From Candidatus Woesearchaeota archaeon (GTDB lineage Archaea > Nanobdellota > Nanobdellia > Woesearchaeales > GW2011-AR4): a DNA stretch of 14,578 nt. The position numbers and the translations under genes are program-made. The notes under the pieces were generated by a model. That model had not been told where the DNA came from and made no database searches. It was given only the letters and a program-made list of their open reading frames with translations. This document shows positions 1-6,685 of this stretch, one piece after another (the first letter of the stretch is position 1; the number at the start of each line of letters is the position of its first letter). The stretch covers positions 1-14,578 of the forward strand of contig DAOVKD010000003.1 of the NCBI GenBank assembly GCA_030631975.1, read 5' to 3'.

Positions 1-797
1 AAAACCGCAACATCAGCAGCATTTAATGCAGTGACGATATCATTTCTTTTAGGATATTCTTCATAAATTATAGAATTTTGGTTTACGTTAATGTTGTCTG
101 AGACTTTTCCACTGAGCAATAAATAACTGTCCGGGATAGTTTTTTTAACCTCTTTAAATGCTTCAATAAGTATGTCTACTCCTTTGAATTTGCTTACTTC
201 TCCAATGTAAATTATAATTTTTCCTTTTGGGAGGTTTAGAATCTTTCTAGCATTTTTCTTCTCTGTTTTTTTAAACACTTTTAAATCAATACCGTTTTGT
301 ATTGTATATGTAGGTTTTTTCCTGAATTTTCTGATGTATCTGTTTAAGGAATTGCTGACTGTTAGAACTATATCAGAATTTTTAACTGCCTTTTTGTCAA
401 GATACTTTACAAAAGGTATTTTATATGAATCATAACAGCTGTACTCGTCCTGCATATCATAAACATATCCTGTGTTGAATTTTTTTGCATACAGATGCCC
501 CAGAATCCCTAATAAGGGATCAGTAGAACCTACAATGTAATCATAATCATTTTTTCTGATGAGCTTCTTTAACTCTTTTAGGAACCTGAAGTGTTTTAAA
601 CTTGAGTAAGGTCTTATGTAATAGTTTATACCCTTTATTCTTATGTCCTTATTTTCATGTTTCTTATAATCGGGGCAAAGAAAATCAATTTTATGCTTTT
701 TTGTCAAAGGCTCAAAAAGCCTTACCTGCCTTCCAAAATTTTGCATGACCATATCTTTATTTGCTCCAAAGCGCTTCATTATGACAAGTATTTTCAT
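1..797 (-). CDS. GT4-family glycosyltransferase, 3' end beyond the window
   Basis: This is a retaining GT-B glycosyltransferase of the GT4 type, expected to move a sugar from a nucleotide donor onto a growing surface glycan at the cytoplasmic membrane face. Translating the minus strand from ATG at 797 gives 265 uninterrupted codons up to the window edge. The N-terminus reads MKILVIMKRFGANKD. A donor-domain linker follows (IQNGIDLKVFKK, near residue 172), then the Rossmann signature IIYIGEVSKFKGVDILIEAF. The C-terminal region with the usual E-x7-E motif is missing because the window ends. Its ATG overlaps the TGA of the preceding dehydratase gene as ATGA, so the two are translationally coupled in one operon. 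Sugar and linkage specificity cannot be read from sequence. The GT4 call is secure. Confidence 0.88.
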   Translation of the reverse strand, partial: MKILVIMKRFGANKDMVMQNFGRQVRLFEPLTKKHKIDFLCPDYKKHENKDIRIKGINYYIRPYSSLKHFRFLKELKKLIRKNDYDYIVGSTDPLLGILGHLYAKKFNTGYVYDMQDEYSCYDSYKIPFVKYLDKKAVKNSDIVLTVSNSLNRYIRKFRKKPTYTIQNGIDLKVFKKTEKKNARKILNLPKGKIIIYIGEVSKFKGVDILIEAFKEVKKTIPDSYLLLSGKVSDNINVNQNSIIYEEYPKRNDIVTALNAADVAV

Positions 798-1768
798 TTT
801 GAGAAATAGTCTTTATACCAATTTATTGTCTCCTTTAATCCAAACTCAATGTCATATTTAGCTTCCCAGTTAAGAATTTTTTTTGCTTTTTGTGAATCAA
901 GATACTGCCTGTCAATCTCATTTTTCGCTTCTCCAAGTATCTTTGGCTCCACATTTTTTCCCATTAGCTTTATTATCTTTTTATACAGATCAAGCACGCT
1001 GATAGGCTTTCCTGTTCCAAAGTTAAAGGCCTGTCCAATCACTTCCTTTCTGTGCAGGTTTTCTGCAAGCGTTAAGTAAGCGTCAACAGCATCCTTTATG
1101 TACATATAATCCCTTTCTGGAGTACCGTCACTTCTTATTACAGGTTGTTCGTTTCTTATTAATCTTGTGATAACATCAGGGATTATCCTGCTTAAGTTAG
1201 TGTCCACAGGACCATAGGTATTTGCATTTCTTGTTATGGCTAATGGTAGATTATATGTCATGTAGTAGCTTCTTGCAAGCATCTCTGCGCATGCTTTAGA
1301 GGCATCATAAGGAAAATAACCTTTTAAAGGAGAATCTTCAGTATAAGGCAACTTTTCCTGCTGGCCATAAGCCTTGTCTGATGAAGCAATAACTAATCCC
1401 TTGACAGTTTTTGATATCCTGCATGATTCCAGTACATTCCATGTACCCTTGATATTTGATTCAAATGTTGATAAAGGGCTCCTGTTAGCTGGCCCGACTA
1501 TTGCCTGGGCAGCTATGTGGAAGCAAAATTCAATATCATATTCGTTAACAGCCCTCTCACAATCACTGAGATTAACAAGGTCTCCATGCACTATGTCTAT
1601 CTTATTCTTAATACCTAAGATATCCATGTTGCTGGTTTTTTTAGCATCCCTTACTACAGTCACAACGTGTGCGCCTTTTTCAACCAGGGCTTGAGCTACA
1701 TTACTTCCAATAAAACCATCAGCTCCAGTTACGAGCACGTTTGTGTTTTTCCAATTTATTTTATCCAT
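794..1768 (-). CDS. rfbG-like: NAD-dependent sugar-nucleotide dehydratase, CDP-glucose 4,6-dehydratase-like
   Basis: This is an extended SDR enzyme of 324 residues, probably converting CDP-glucose to CDP-4-keto-6-deoxyglucose. The NAD-binding glycine motif is VTGADGFIGSNVAQAL near residue 13. The active-site block has IASSDKAYG, then YDASKACAEML, which supplies the YxxxK catalytic pair. RNANTYGPVD and the substrate-side ERDYMYIKDAVDAYL follow. The SSDKxY wording and the DASKACAE stretch are closer to RfbG than to RmlB or GalE as I know those families. The upstream gene is an RfbF-like cytidylyltransferase that overlaps by 13 bases, and a CDP branch needs exactly that enzyme pair. A GDP-mannose dehydratase or another SDR is the main alternative. 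No CDP-sugar 3-dehydrase (RfbH) is visible, so the final sugar is unknown. Confidence 0.82.
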   Translation of the reverse strand: MDKINWKNTNVLVTGADGFIGSNVAQALVEKGAHVVTVVRDAKKTSNMDILGIKNKIDIVHGDLVNLSDCERAVNEYDIEFCFHIAAQAIVGPANRSPLSTFESNIKGTWNVLESCRISKTVKGLVIASSDKAYGQQEKLPYTEDSPLKGYFPYDASKACAEMLARSYYMTYNLPLAITRNANTYGPVDTNLSRIIPDVITRLIRNEQPVIRSDGTPERDYMYIKDAVDAYLTLAENLHRKEVIGQAFNFGTGKPISVLDLYKKIIKLMGKNVEPKILGEAKNEIDRQYLDSQKAKKILNWEAKYDIEFGLKETINWYKDYFSK

Positions 1769-2448
1769 GGTGCATTACCTTTACTATATAATTCATTCAG
1801 TTCTACAACGTCCTTTAATGTGTTCATTGATTTCCAAAAACCATTATGCTTAAATGCAGTAATCTGCCCATCTTTTGCTAGGTCATCAAACGTCTCTTTC
1901 TCCAGGTCATATCCTGGTTTTATGTAATCAAAAATCTTTTTTTCCATCACATAAAATCCGCCATTCATGAAGTGGTCAAGTTTTGGTTTCTCCCTGAACC
2001 TTGTAACTTCACATTTTTCATTTAACTCAATTATTCCAAATTGCGAGATTAAAGGAACTGCAGTAAGTGTTACAATCTTATTGGCTTTTTTGTGGGATTC
2101 TATCACTGTATTTATATCTACATCACTTAGGTCGTCACCATAAGACAGGAGGAATGTGTTACCTTTTATGATATCCTTGACTTTCATTAATCTTTCAGAC
2201 TTGTTGGCATTTTCTCCTGTATGCACAAATTCAATATTCCGGTCTTTGTTATCCCTAAAATATTCCTCTATCTTTTCTCCTTTGTAGCCAAGGCATAGTA
2301 TAAAATCTTTATGTCCTGATCGTGCGTATAAATTCATCAAATGATCGAGTATAGGCTTGTCTCCTATTTCCACTAATGGCTTCGGAATTTCATCTGTATG
2401 CTCGCTTAATCTTGTACCTTTCCCACCGCATAATATTACTACTTGCAT
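1756..2448 (-). CDS. rfbF-like: Sugar-phosphate nucleotidyltransferase, glucose-1-phosphate cytidylyltransferase-like
   Basis: This 230-residue nucleotidyltransferase probably joins CTP and glucose-1-phosphate to give CDP-glucose. The N-terminal nucleotide-binding motif is VILCGGKGTRLSEHTDEIPK with the conserved lysine in PKPLVEIGDKP. The metal-binding aspartates are in LSYGDDLSD near residue 103. SQFGIIEL, TRFREKPKLDHFMNGGFYV and GFWKSMNTLKD are the blocks that separate RfbF from RmlA in my knowledge of the families; RmlA-type enzymes have a different C-terminus. It is first in a three-gene minus-strand operon. A TATA-like octamer is centred about 24 bases upstream of the ATG, so the message is likely leaderless, which also supports this start. 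Base preference (CTP rather than UTP or dTTP) is inferred from similarity only. Confidence 0.85.
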   Translation of the reverse strand: MQVVILCGGKGTRLSEHTDEIPKPLVEIGDKPILDHLMNLYARSGHKDFILCLGYKGEKIEEYFRDNKDRNIEFVHTGENANKSERLMKVKDIIKGNTFLLSYGDDLSDVDINTVIESHKKANKIVTLTAVPLISQFGIIELNEKCEVTRFREKPKLDHFMNGGFYVMEKKIFDYIKPGYDLEKETFDDLAKDGQITAFKHNGFWKSMNTLKDVVELNELYSKGNAPWIK

Positions 2449-2468
2449 GCTTTAGGGTTATTTTATTG

Positions 2469-2476
2469 TATTTAAA
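2469..2476 (-). promoter_or_regulatory. TATA box for the CDP-sugar operon
   Basis: Read on the minus strand the octamer is TTTAAATA. Its centre is about 24.5 bases from the A of the ATG at 2448, so transcription should begin at or next to the start codon. It lies in the 74-base gap shared with the divergent glycosyltransferase promoter. Confidence 0.7.
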
Positions 2477-2494
2477 AACCTTTTTGAAAACATA

Positions 2495-2502
2495 TTTATA
2501 TA
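2495..2502 (+). promoter_or_regulatory. TATA box for the GT4-deacetylase operon
   Basis: The octamer TTTATATA is centred about 24.5 bases upstream of the ATG at 2523. This predicts a leaderless transcript and supports 2523 over an upstream in-frame ATG at 2376, which lies before this promoter and inside the divergent gene. Confidence 0.7.
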
Positions 2503-2522
2503 TAGGTTTTATCTCATATTCC

Positions 2523-3728
2523 ATGGAAAAGAAGATTCTTGTTATTGCAACAACTTTCCCTAGATGGAAGAATGATGCAACTGCAAGATTTGTATATGAT
2601 TTATCAGAAAAACTTGCCTCCGTCTATAAAATAATAGTTCTTGCTCCCCATCATAAAGGGGCGGCAAAAATAGAGGCTATGGGGAAACTGCAGGTCAGAA
2701 GATTTGCTTATTTTAAGCCAGAGAGTTTACAGAGATTATGCTATGGTGGAGGCATAATACCTAATATGAAAAAAAGTTTCCTGGCAAGGATACAAATGCT
2801 TTTGCTGGTAATTTCTGAATTTTTCGCATCATATAGCATTATTAGGAAAGAGCAAATTAATATGTTGCATGCGCACTGGATTTTGCCGCAAGGCTTTGTA
2901 AGTGTTTTTCTGAAGAAGATGTTTAAAATTCCATTATTGGTTACAGTGCATGGAAGTGACTTATTTCCATTAAAAAACAGACTGTTCAAAAAATTACAGC
3001 ATTTTGTTATGAAAAATGCAGATAATGTGACTGTAAACAGCATTGCAACAAGAAATGAATTGCTGAAAAGGTTTTCAGAGCATTCTTCTAAAGTTAAAGT
3101 AATACCAATGGGGGTTGATAGTAGTCTATTCAAAAAAAGAAAAATTGAAAAACCAAAAAAATATGCAAAAAATAAGATATTGCTTTTTGTTGGAAGGCTT
3201 AGCGACCAAAAAGGGCTGCAATATCTTATAGATTCAATGCAGGACATATCCAGGTATGACAGCAGAATAAAGTTGCTGATTATAGGTTCGGGACCTTATG
3301 AGAAAACTCTTAGGGAAAGAGCGCGCAGCAAAGGTGTTGAAGAATATACGAAATTTCTTGGCCCCATGCCAAATTCTGATATAGCAAGGTATTACAATTT
3401 TGCTGATATTTTTATACTTCCCTCGCTTTCAACTAAAACAGGAACAGAAGCGCTTGGCTTGTCGCTTTTAGAAGCCATGGCATCAGGATGCGCAGTTATA
3501 GGCACTAAAGTAGGTGGAATTCCTTTTGCGATAAAAGATGGCTATAATGGATTATTAGTTAAGCAGAAAGACCATCATGATTTATCCCATGCAATCATTA
3601 CACTACTCAAAGACAAGAAAAAGTCACAAAAACTTGGAAATAATGCAGCTGAGTTTGTAAAAAAGAATTATTCATGGGATAAAATATCAAAAGATTTTAC
3701 GAAAATATATAAGAGTTTACTGCAATGA
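2523..3728 (+). CDS. GT4-family glycosyltransferase
   Basis: This 401-residue GT-B enzyme is probably a retaining glycosyltransferase acting on a lipid-linked glycan at the inner membrane face. The N-terminus MEKKILVIATTFPRW with RFVYDLSEKLA is a typical acceptor-domain opening, and VHGSDLFPLK follows near residue 142. The donor domain has VIPMGVDSSLF, then LLFVGRLSDQKGLQYLIDSM. IIGSGPYEK and FILPSLS lead to TEALGLSLLEAMASG, where the two glutamates of the E-x7-E motif sit. The frame is open for 49 codons upstream to 2376, but that extension overlaps the divergent cytidylyltransferase and precedes the TATA box, so I start at 2523. It ends in an ATGA overlap with the deacetylase gene, which marks a two-gene operon. 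Donor and acceptor are unknown. Confidence 0.9.
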   Translation: MEKKILVIATTFPRWKNDATARFVYDLSEKLASVYKIIVLAPHHKGAAKIEAMGKLQVRRFAYFKPESLQRLCYGGGIIPNMKKSFLARIQMLLLVISEFFASYSIIRKEQINMLHAHWILPQGFVSVFLKKMFKIPLLVTVHGSDLFPLKNRLFKKLQHFVMKNADNVTVNSIATRNELLKRFSEHSSKVKVIPMGVDSSLFKKRKIEKPKKYAKNKILLFVGRLSDQKGLQYLIDSMQDISRYDSRIKLLIIGSGPYEKTLRERARSKGVEEYTKFLGPMPNSDIARYYNFADIFILPSLSTKTGTEALGLSLLEAMASGCAVIGTKVGGIPFAIKDGYNGLLVKQKDHHDLSHAIITLLKDKKKSQKLGNNAAEFVKKNYSWDKISKDFTKIYKSLLQ

Positions 3729-4792
3729 AACGAACACTAAGAATTAAATTGTTTTTGTATAGATTTGTTTCTACTGCTCTTGGAAAAGCACTTTTAAGAT
3801 TAATGTCTTTTGGGGTTAGGGTAAAAAATCTAGATGGCAAAAAAGAGAAAAATCCAAAAAAATACCCTTTTTTGGTTGTAATCACCACGGATACAGAGGC
3901 GGGATATGTTAATAAGGATGAAAGGAGAATATGGCAAAAAGAGGATCCTGAAGCATTTATTGGCTATTATTATGGCATAAGAAATCTTATGAATATTTTT
4001 GATAAGCATAGAATTAAAACAACCTTTTTTCTTTCAACGCAATGTTTCTCAAGCAAAGGCGCAGAATACAATAAAATAAAAAAGGAACTTGGTAATGCAA
4101 TCAGGAAAGAACATGAGATAGGTCTGCATCTGCATCCTGATTCGGATATTGCGCTTCAGAAAAAACTTTTGAGGAAGTTTAATGCGACAAGCGCTTTTTT
4201 TTATACATATAGAGAGAAGTTGAAGATTATAAAAGCTGCCAAAGGGTTAATAGAGAAACATCTTGGAAAGACTATTGGCAAAAAACTTATAAGTTTTAGG
4301 TGGGGAAATTGGGCTTTGGACTCAAATGGCGCAAGGGCATTAAACAAACTTGGATTTAGAGTTGATAGCTCTGCAACACCAGGGATAAAAGGACATTTTA
4401 GGGCTAAGACAAAATATGACTGGAGTAAGGTAAAAAGGCATTATCCATGGAAATTAAGCATAACCGATTACCAGGCAACAAACCATAATAATTCAAATAT
4501 TATGGAAGTTCCTATCGCAACATTTGATTTTTTTGGAATTAAATTAAGAGCAGATCCTGTAAATTCAGTTTTGCTGAACAGGGCTTTTATGGAATACTAC
4601 AAAAAGGCAGACAGGTCAAAGAAATCATTTCCTTTTGTAGTAATTACTCACAGTTGCGAAAGCATGTATTATGATGGGAAACCCACAAGGGCGCTAAAAG
4701 ATTTAGACAGCTTTATTTCTTTAGCGAAAAAAAATGGCGATGTGGAATTTGTTACTTTAAAAGAGGCTTATGAAAGAATGCTTATTTCTTGA
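3725..4792 (+). CDS. NodB-fold polysaccharide deacetylase-like protein (WalW type)
   Basis: This 355-residue protein resembles polysaccharide deacetylases, which remove N- or O-acetyl groups from sugars using a metal-bound water. The first acidic motif is VVITTDTEAG (about residue 43), where NodB proteins have TFDD. TTFFLS follows near residue 100, then KEHEIGLHLHPDSD, which supplies the spaced metal-binding histidines. ISFRWGNWALDSNGARAL corresponds to the arginine motif of the WalW-like subgroup, and FVVITHSCESM supplies the late histidine. No classical signal peptide is clear; the N-terminus MKRTLRIKLFLYRF is basic and amphipathic. It starts inside the stop of the GT4 gene (ATGA) and is probably co-expressed, trimming the glycan or an intermediate. 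Its 3' end overlaps the convergent methyltransferase gene by 11 bases. Activity as a hydrolase is inferred. Confidence 0.8.
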   Translation: MKRTLRIKLFLYRFVSTALGKALLRLMSFGVRVKNLDGKKEKNPKKYPFLVVITTDTEAGYVNKDERRIWQKEDPEAFIGYYYGIRNLMNIFDKHRIKTTFFLSTQCFSSKGAEYNKIKKELGNAIRKEHEIGLHLHPDSDIALQKKLLRKFNATSAFFYTYREKLKIIKAAKGLIEKHLGKTIGKKLISFRWGNWALDSNGARALNKLGFRVDSSATPGIKGHFRAKTKYDWSKVKRHYPWKLSITDYQATNHNNSNIMEVPIATFDFFGIKLRADPVNSVLLNRAFMEYYKKADRSKKSFPFVVITHSCESMYYDGKPTRALKDLDSFISLAKKNGDVEFVTLKEAYERMLIS

Positions 4793-5397
4793 TGGCTATG
4801 GTAAAATAATATGTAGGCCATCTTCTTGATTTATCTAAGATATCCAACAGGCTTACTAATTGAGCTAAAATATAGAAGGGGTATAAAACTATAATTGACA
4901 AAAAACTCACAAGCTTTCTCAAGCTCTTTGGCGCCAATAATGGGAGTCCTTTAATCAAAGAATGAAAAAATACTGAAGGAATATTAAAGATCTCCCCTAA
5001 TTGTTTTTATTTCTTTTATTTCAAAATTGTTTTTTAGAAGTTCCCTTATACCATATTCAGTAAACCTGTATTTATCGTCAGGGGCGTCATGTATTGGATA
5101 GGTAAACGGCGTTATGATGACAAGCTTTCCATTTTTCTTTAAGATGCGTGAAAATTCTTTTACCGCCCTAAAAGGATTGTTGCAATAGTATAATGAGTTT
5201 ACGCATATAATTCCGTTGAACATTGATTTTTTTAAAGGAAGCGACATGGCATCACAGACAACATGAGTTTTTTCTGTATGTTTTATATCCATGCAAATTA
5301 TCTTCGCTTTTATGCTTTGATGATAATATGGTTTTTTCCAGCAGCCAATATCAAGAACAATATCAGAATTTTTGAATCTGCCTTCCAATAGAGCCAA
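4782..5397 (-). pseudogene. SAM-dependent methyltransferase with a one-base frameshift
   Basis: This is a class I SAM methyltransferase of the kind often found in glycan clusters, probably methylating a sugar or a lipid-linked intermediate. The first segment, from TTG at 5397, has motif I in IVLDIGCWKKPY, an acidic residue in IICMDIKHT, a DAMSLPL block and ILKKNGKLVIITPF. HDAPDDKYRFTEYGI follows. The frame then hits a stop at 4984 after IKTIRGDL. In the neighbouring frame the protein clearly continues from EIFNIPSVFFHSL through a hydrophobic tail to RRWPTYYFTIAIKK and a TAA at 4782. Removing one base from the run of four C (4994-4997, plus strand) restores one frame. It may be a sequencing slip or a true mutation. 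The true start may lie upstream: the frame is open back to the stop of the GT2 gene with residues RILHYKKRVLALLEG but no ATG. Confidence 0.8.
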
Positions 5398-5433
5398 TAC
5401 TCTTTTTTTATAATGAAGAATTCTCCCAGCATT

Positions 5434-6315
5434 TTATTTTCTCAACATATCTGCTATGAATCCAAATATTATGATCTGTAGTCCTATGCTTAAGATTAAT
5501 ACATCAAACATCATCAAAGCGAAATGTCCAATTATCCCAGAAGTAAAATGCAGGTATACCAAATAAATACCAATGATGGATCCAATACCAAAAATTAATG
5601 TTCCAAAAATACAAAAGAACTTTAATGGCTCATAGTCCCTATAGATTCTTATTATATTAATCCATGCCCTTGCGGCGTATCTAAAAGGATTGCTTATTAA
5701 TCTGCTTTTATCCGCTCTTTTTGCAAAGTAAACCGGGATTTCCTTGATTTTGAATTTTTCTCTAATTGCTCTTATTATCTGCTCCTGGGTGTAGGTATGA
5801 TTAGAGGTTATCTTTATCTTTTCAGCAACTTCTCTGGTAAAAGCCCTGAAACCAGTTTGCGCGTCTGAAATCTTGATTCTGGTAACATTTGAAATAGCTT
5901 TGGAGAAGGCTTTGTTTCCAAGCCTTTTTATCAGGGGCATACTCTCAATTTTTCCCTTGAACCTGCTTCCAAGAACAAGGTCATAGCCATTATTAATTTC
6001 TTTAATCAGTTTTGGTATCTCTACTGGTTGATATTGGTTGTCAGCATCAATATGCACAATAACATCTGCCCCCATTTCTAATGACTTCTTTATTTCTGTC
6101 TTGAATGTCTCTGCCAGGCCATAATTTTTTGGGTGAGAATAGACAACAGCTCCTGCCTTTTTTGCTATTTCCTTTGTTTTATCTTTGCTTCCATCATCAA
6201 CAACAAGTATTTCATAGCTGTATCTGTTGCTTTCCATTGCTTCCTTGATTTTAGCAATTACAATGCCTATAGTCTTTTCCTCGTTATAGGCTGGTATAGT
6301 TACAACTATTTTCAT
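5434..6315 (-). CDS. DPM1-like GT2 glycosyltransferase with two C-terminal membrane helices
   Basis: This 293-residue enzyme is probably a polyprenyl-phosphate sugar synthase. It would move mannose or glucose from a nucleotide donor to dolichyl or polyprenyl phosphate, making a donor for membrane GT-C enzymes. The GT-A core opens MKIVVTIPAYNEEKTIG and has ILVVDDGSKDKT. The DxD metal motif is in VIVHIDADNQYQP near residue 95, followed by LVLGSRFKG and SDAQTGFRAFTREV, all standard for the DPM/DPG group. About residues 231-255 and 265-288 form two hydrophobic helices that would hold it in the membrane. A TATA box centred about 26 bases upstream of the ATG at 6315 implies a leaderless message. 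Its stop is at 5434, and the methyltransferase frame begins immediately afterwards, so the two are probably one operon. Confidence 0.9.
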   Translation of the reverse strand: MKIVVTIPAYNEEKTIGIVIAKIKEAMESNRYSYEILVVDDGSKDKTKEIAKKAGAVVYSHPKNYGLAETFKTEIKKSLEMGADVIVHIDADNQYQPVEIPKLIKEINNGYDLVLGSRFKGKIESMPLIKRLGNKAFSKAISNVTRIKISDAQTGFRAFTREVAEKIKITSNHTYTQEQIIRAIREKFKIKEIPVYFAKRADKSRLISNPFRYAARAWINIIRIYRDYEPLKFFCIFGTLIFGIGSIIGIYLVYLHFTSGIIGHFALMMFDVLILSIGLQIIIFGFIADMLRK

Positions 6316-6337
6316 ATCCCAGGCTAAAGAATATCGC

Positions 6338-6345
6338 TTTAAATA
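6338..6345 (-). promoter_or_regulatory. TATA box for the GT2-methyltransferase operon
   Basis: Minus-strand TATTTAAA within CATATTTAAAG. The centre is about 26 bases from the ATG at 6315, again leaving no room for a leader. Confidence 0.6.
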
Positions 6346-6460
6346 TGTTTCTAATTAATTTTGGTGCAGTCAACTTAAGCCCTACTTCGTTAAATGCATT
6401 TGATTTTGGTGGTTTGGATAACGGTTGTGTTCAAAATCTTTTAATCGGCAGTGTCAGAGC

Positions 6461-6533
6461 GGTATTGCAAGCGAGCATGAGACATAGTCTCATGCAGGGC
6501 GATGCCAGAATGGGCTATCATTATTTCTTTTTT
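6461..6533 (+). ncRNA. Candidate structured RNA in a 370-base gap
   Basis: The gap between the divergent starts at 6315 and 6686 has no convincing gene. It holds a two-tier hairpin. The outer stem pairs GGTATTGC (6461-6468) with GCGATGCC (6499-6506), all eight positions pairing if two are G-U wobbles. The inner stem pairs GCATGAGAC (6475-6483) with GTCTCATGC (6487-6495), perfect over a three-base ATA loop. A 6/3 internal loop separates them. The wobbles exist only in plus-strand RNA and would be A-C mismatches in minus-strand RNA. A T-rich tract at 6520-6533 could terminate transcription. AGCCC near 6378 can also pair with GGGCT at 6512-6516. An 87-codon reading frame spans the hairpin, but its translation resembles nothing I recognise. 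The 5' end of any transcript is unknown. Confidence 0.4.
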
Positions 6534-6655
6534 AAAAAATATTTAGTTAACAACACGCGCCATTTTTATTGTAGATTTAACATTATTTTTCCAACCCACC
6601 ACCCCTAAAATAGGCACAGCAGTACTTTTTGAACCGCGCCTTGAATAACAATAAC

Positions 6656-6663
6656 TTTTTAAA
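6656..6663 (+). promoter_or_regulatory. TATA box that decides the start of the GT-C membrane protein
   Basis: TTTTTAAA is centred about 26 bases upstream of ATG 6686. The same spacing is seen at the other promoters here, so 6686 is preferred to the in-frame TTG at 6629, which lies upstream of this box. Confidence 0.55.
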
Positions 6664-6685
6664 CGAATTTTATTTAGCGTATTTC

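Noticed and set aside
849..1694. Plus-strand reading frames within 849-1694 and similar ones opposite other genes
   Set aside because: They lie antisense to strongly conserved enzymes and their translations have no recognisable features.
2376..2522. N-terminal 49-residue extension of the plus-strand GT4 gene
   Set aside because: It overlaps the divergent cytidylyltransferase, lies upstream of the TATA box, and MEKKILVIATTFPRW at 2523 is the normal family N-terminus.
6496..6506. Kink-turn or H/ACA-type motif in the candidate RNA
   Set aside because: The 6/3 internal loop lacks the tandem GA/GA arrangement of a kink-turn, and no ACA box at the right distance was seen.
6345..6608. Reading frame of 87 codons in the intergenic gap
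   Set aside because: Its translation looks like no family, it runs through the perfect hairpin, and its upstream end overlaps the minus-strand GT2 promoter. A decayed transposase (TnpB) tail was considered but no conserved motif was found.
6629..6685. TTG start for the GT-C membrane protein
   Set aside because: It adds an asparagine-rich, non-hydrophobic lead and precedes the TATA-like box; ATG 6686 has the spacing seen at the other promoters.
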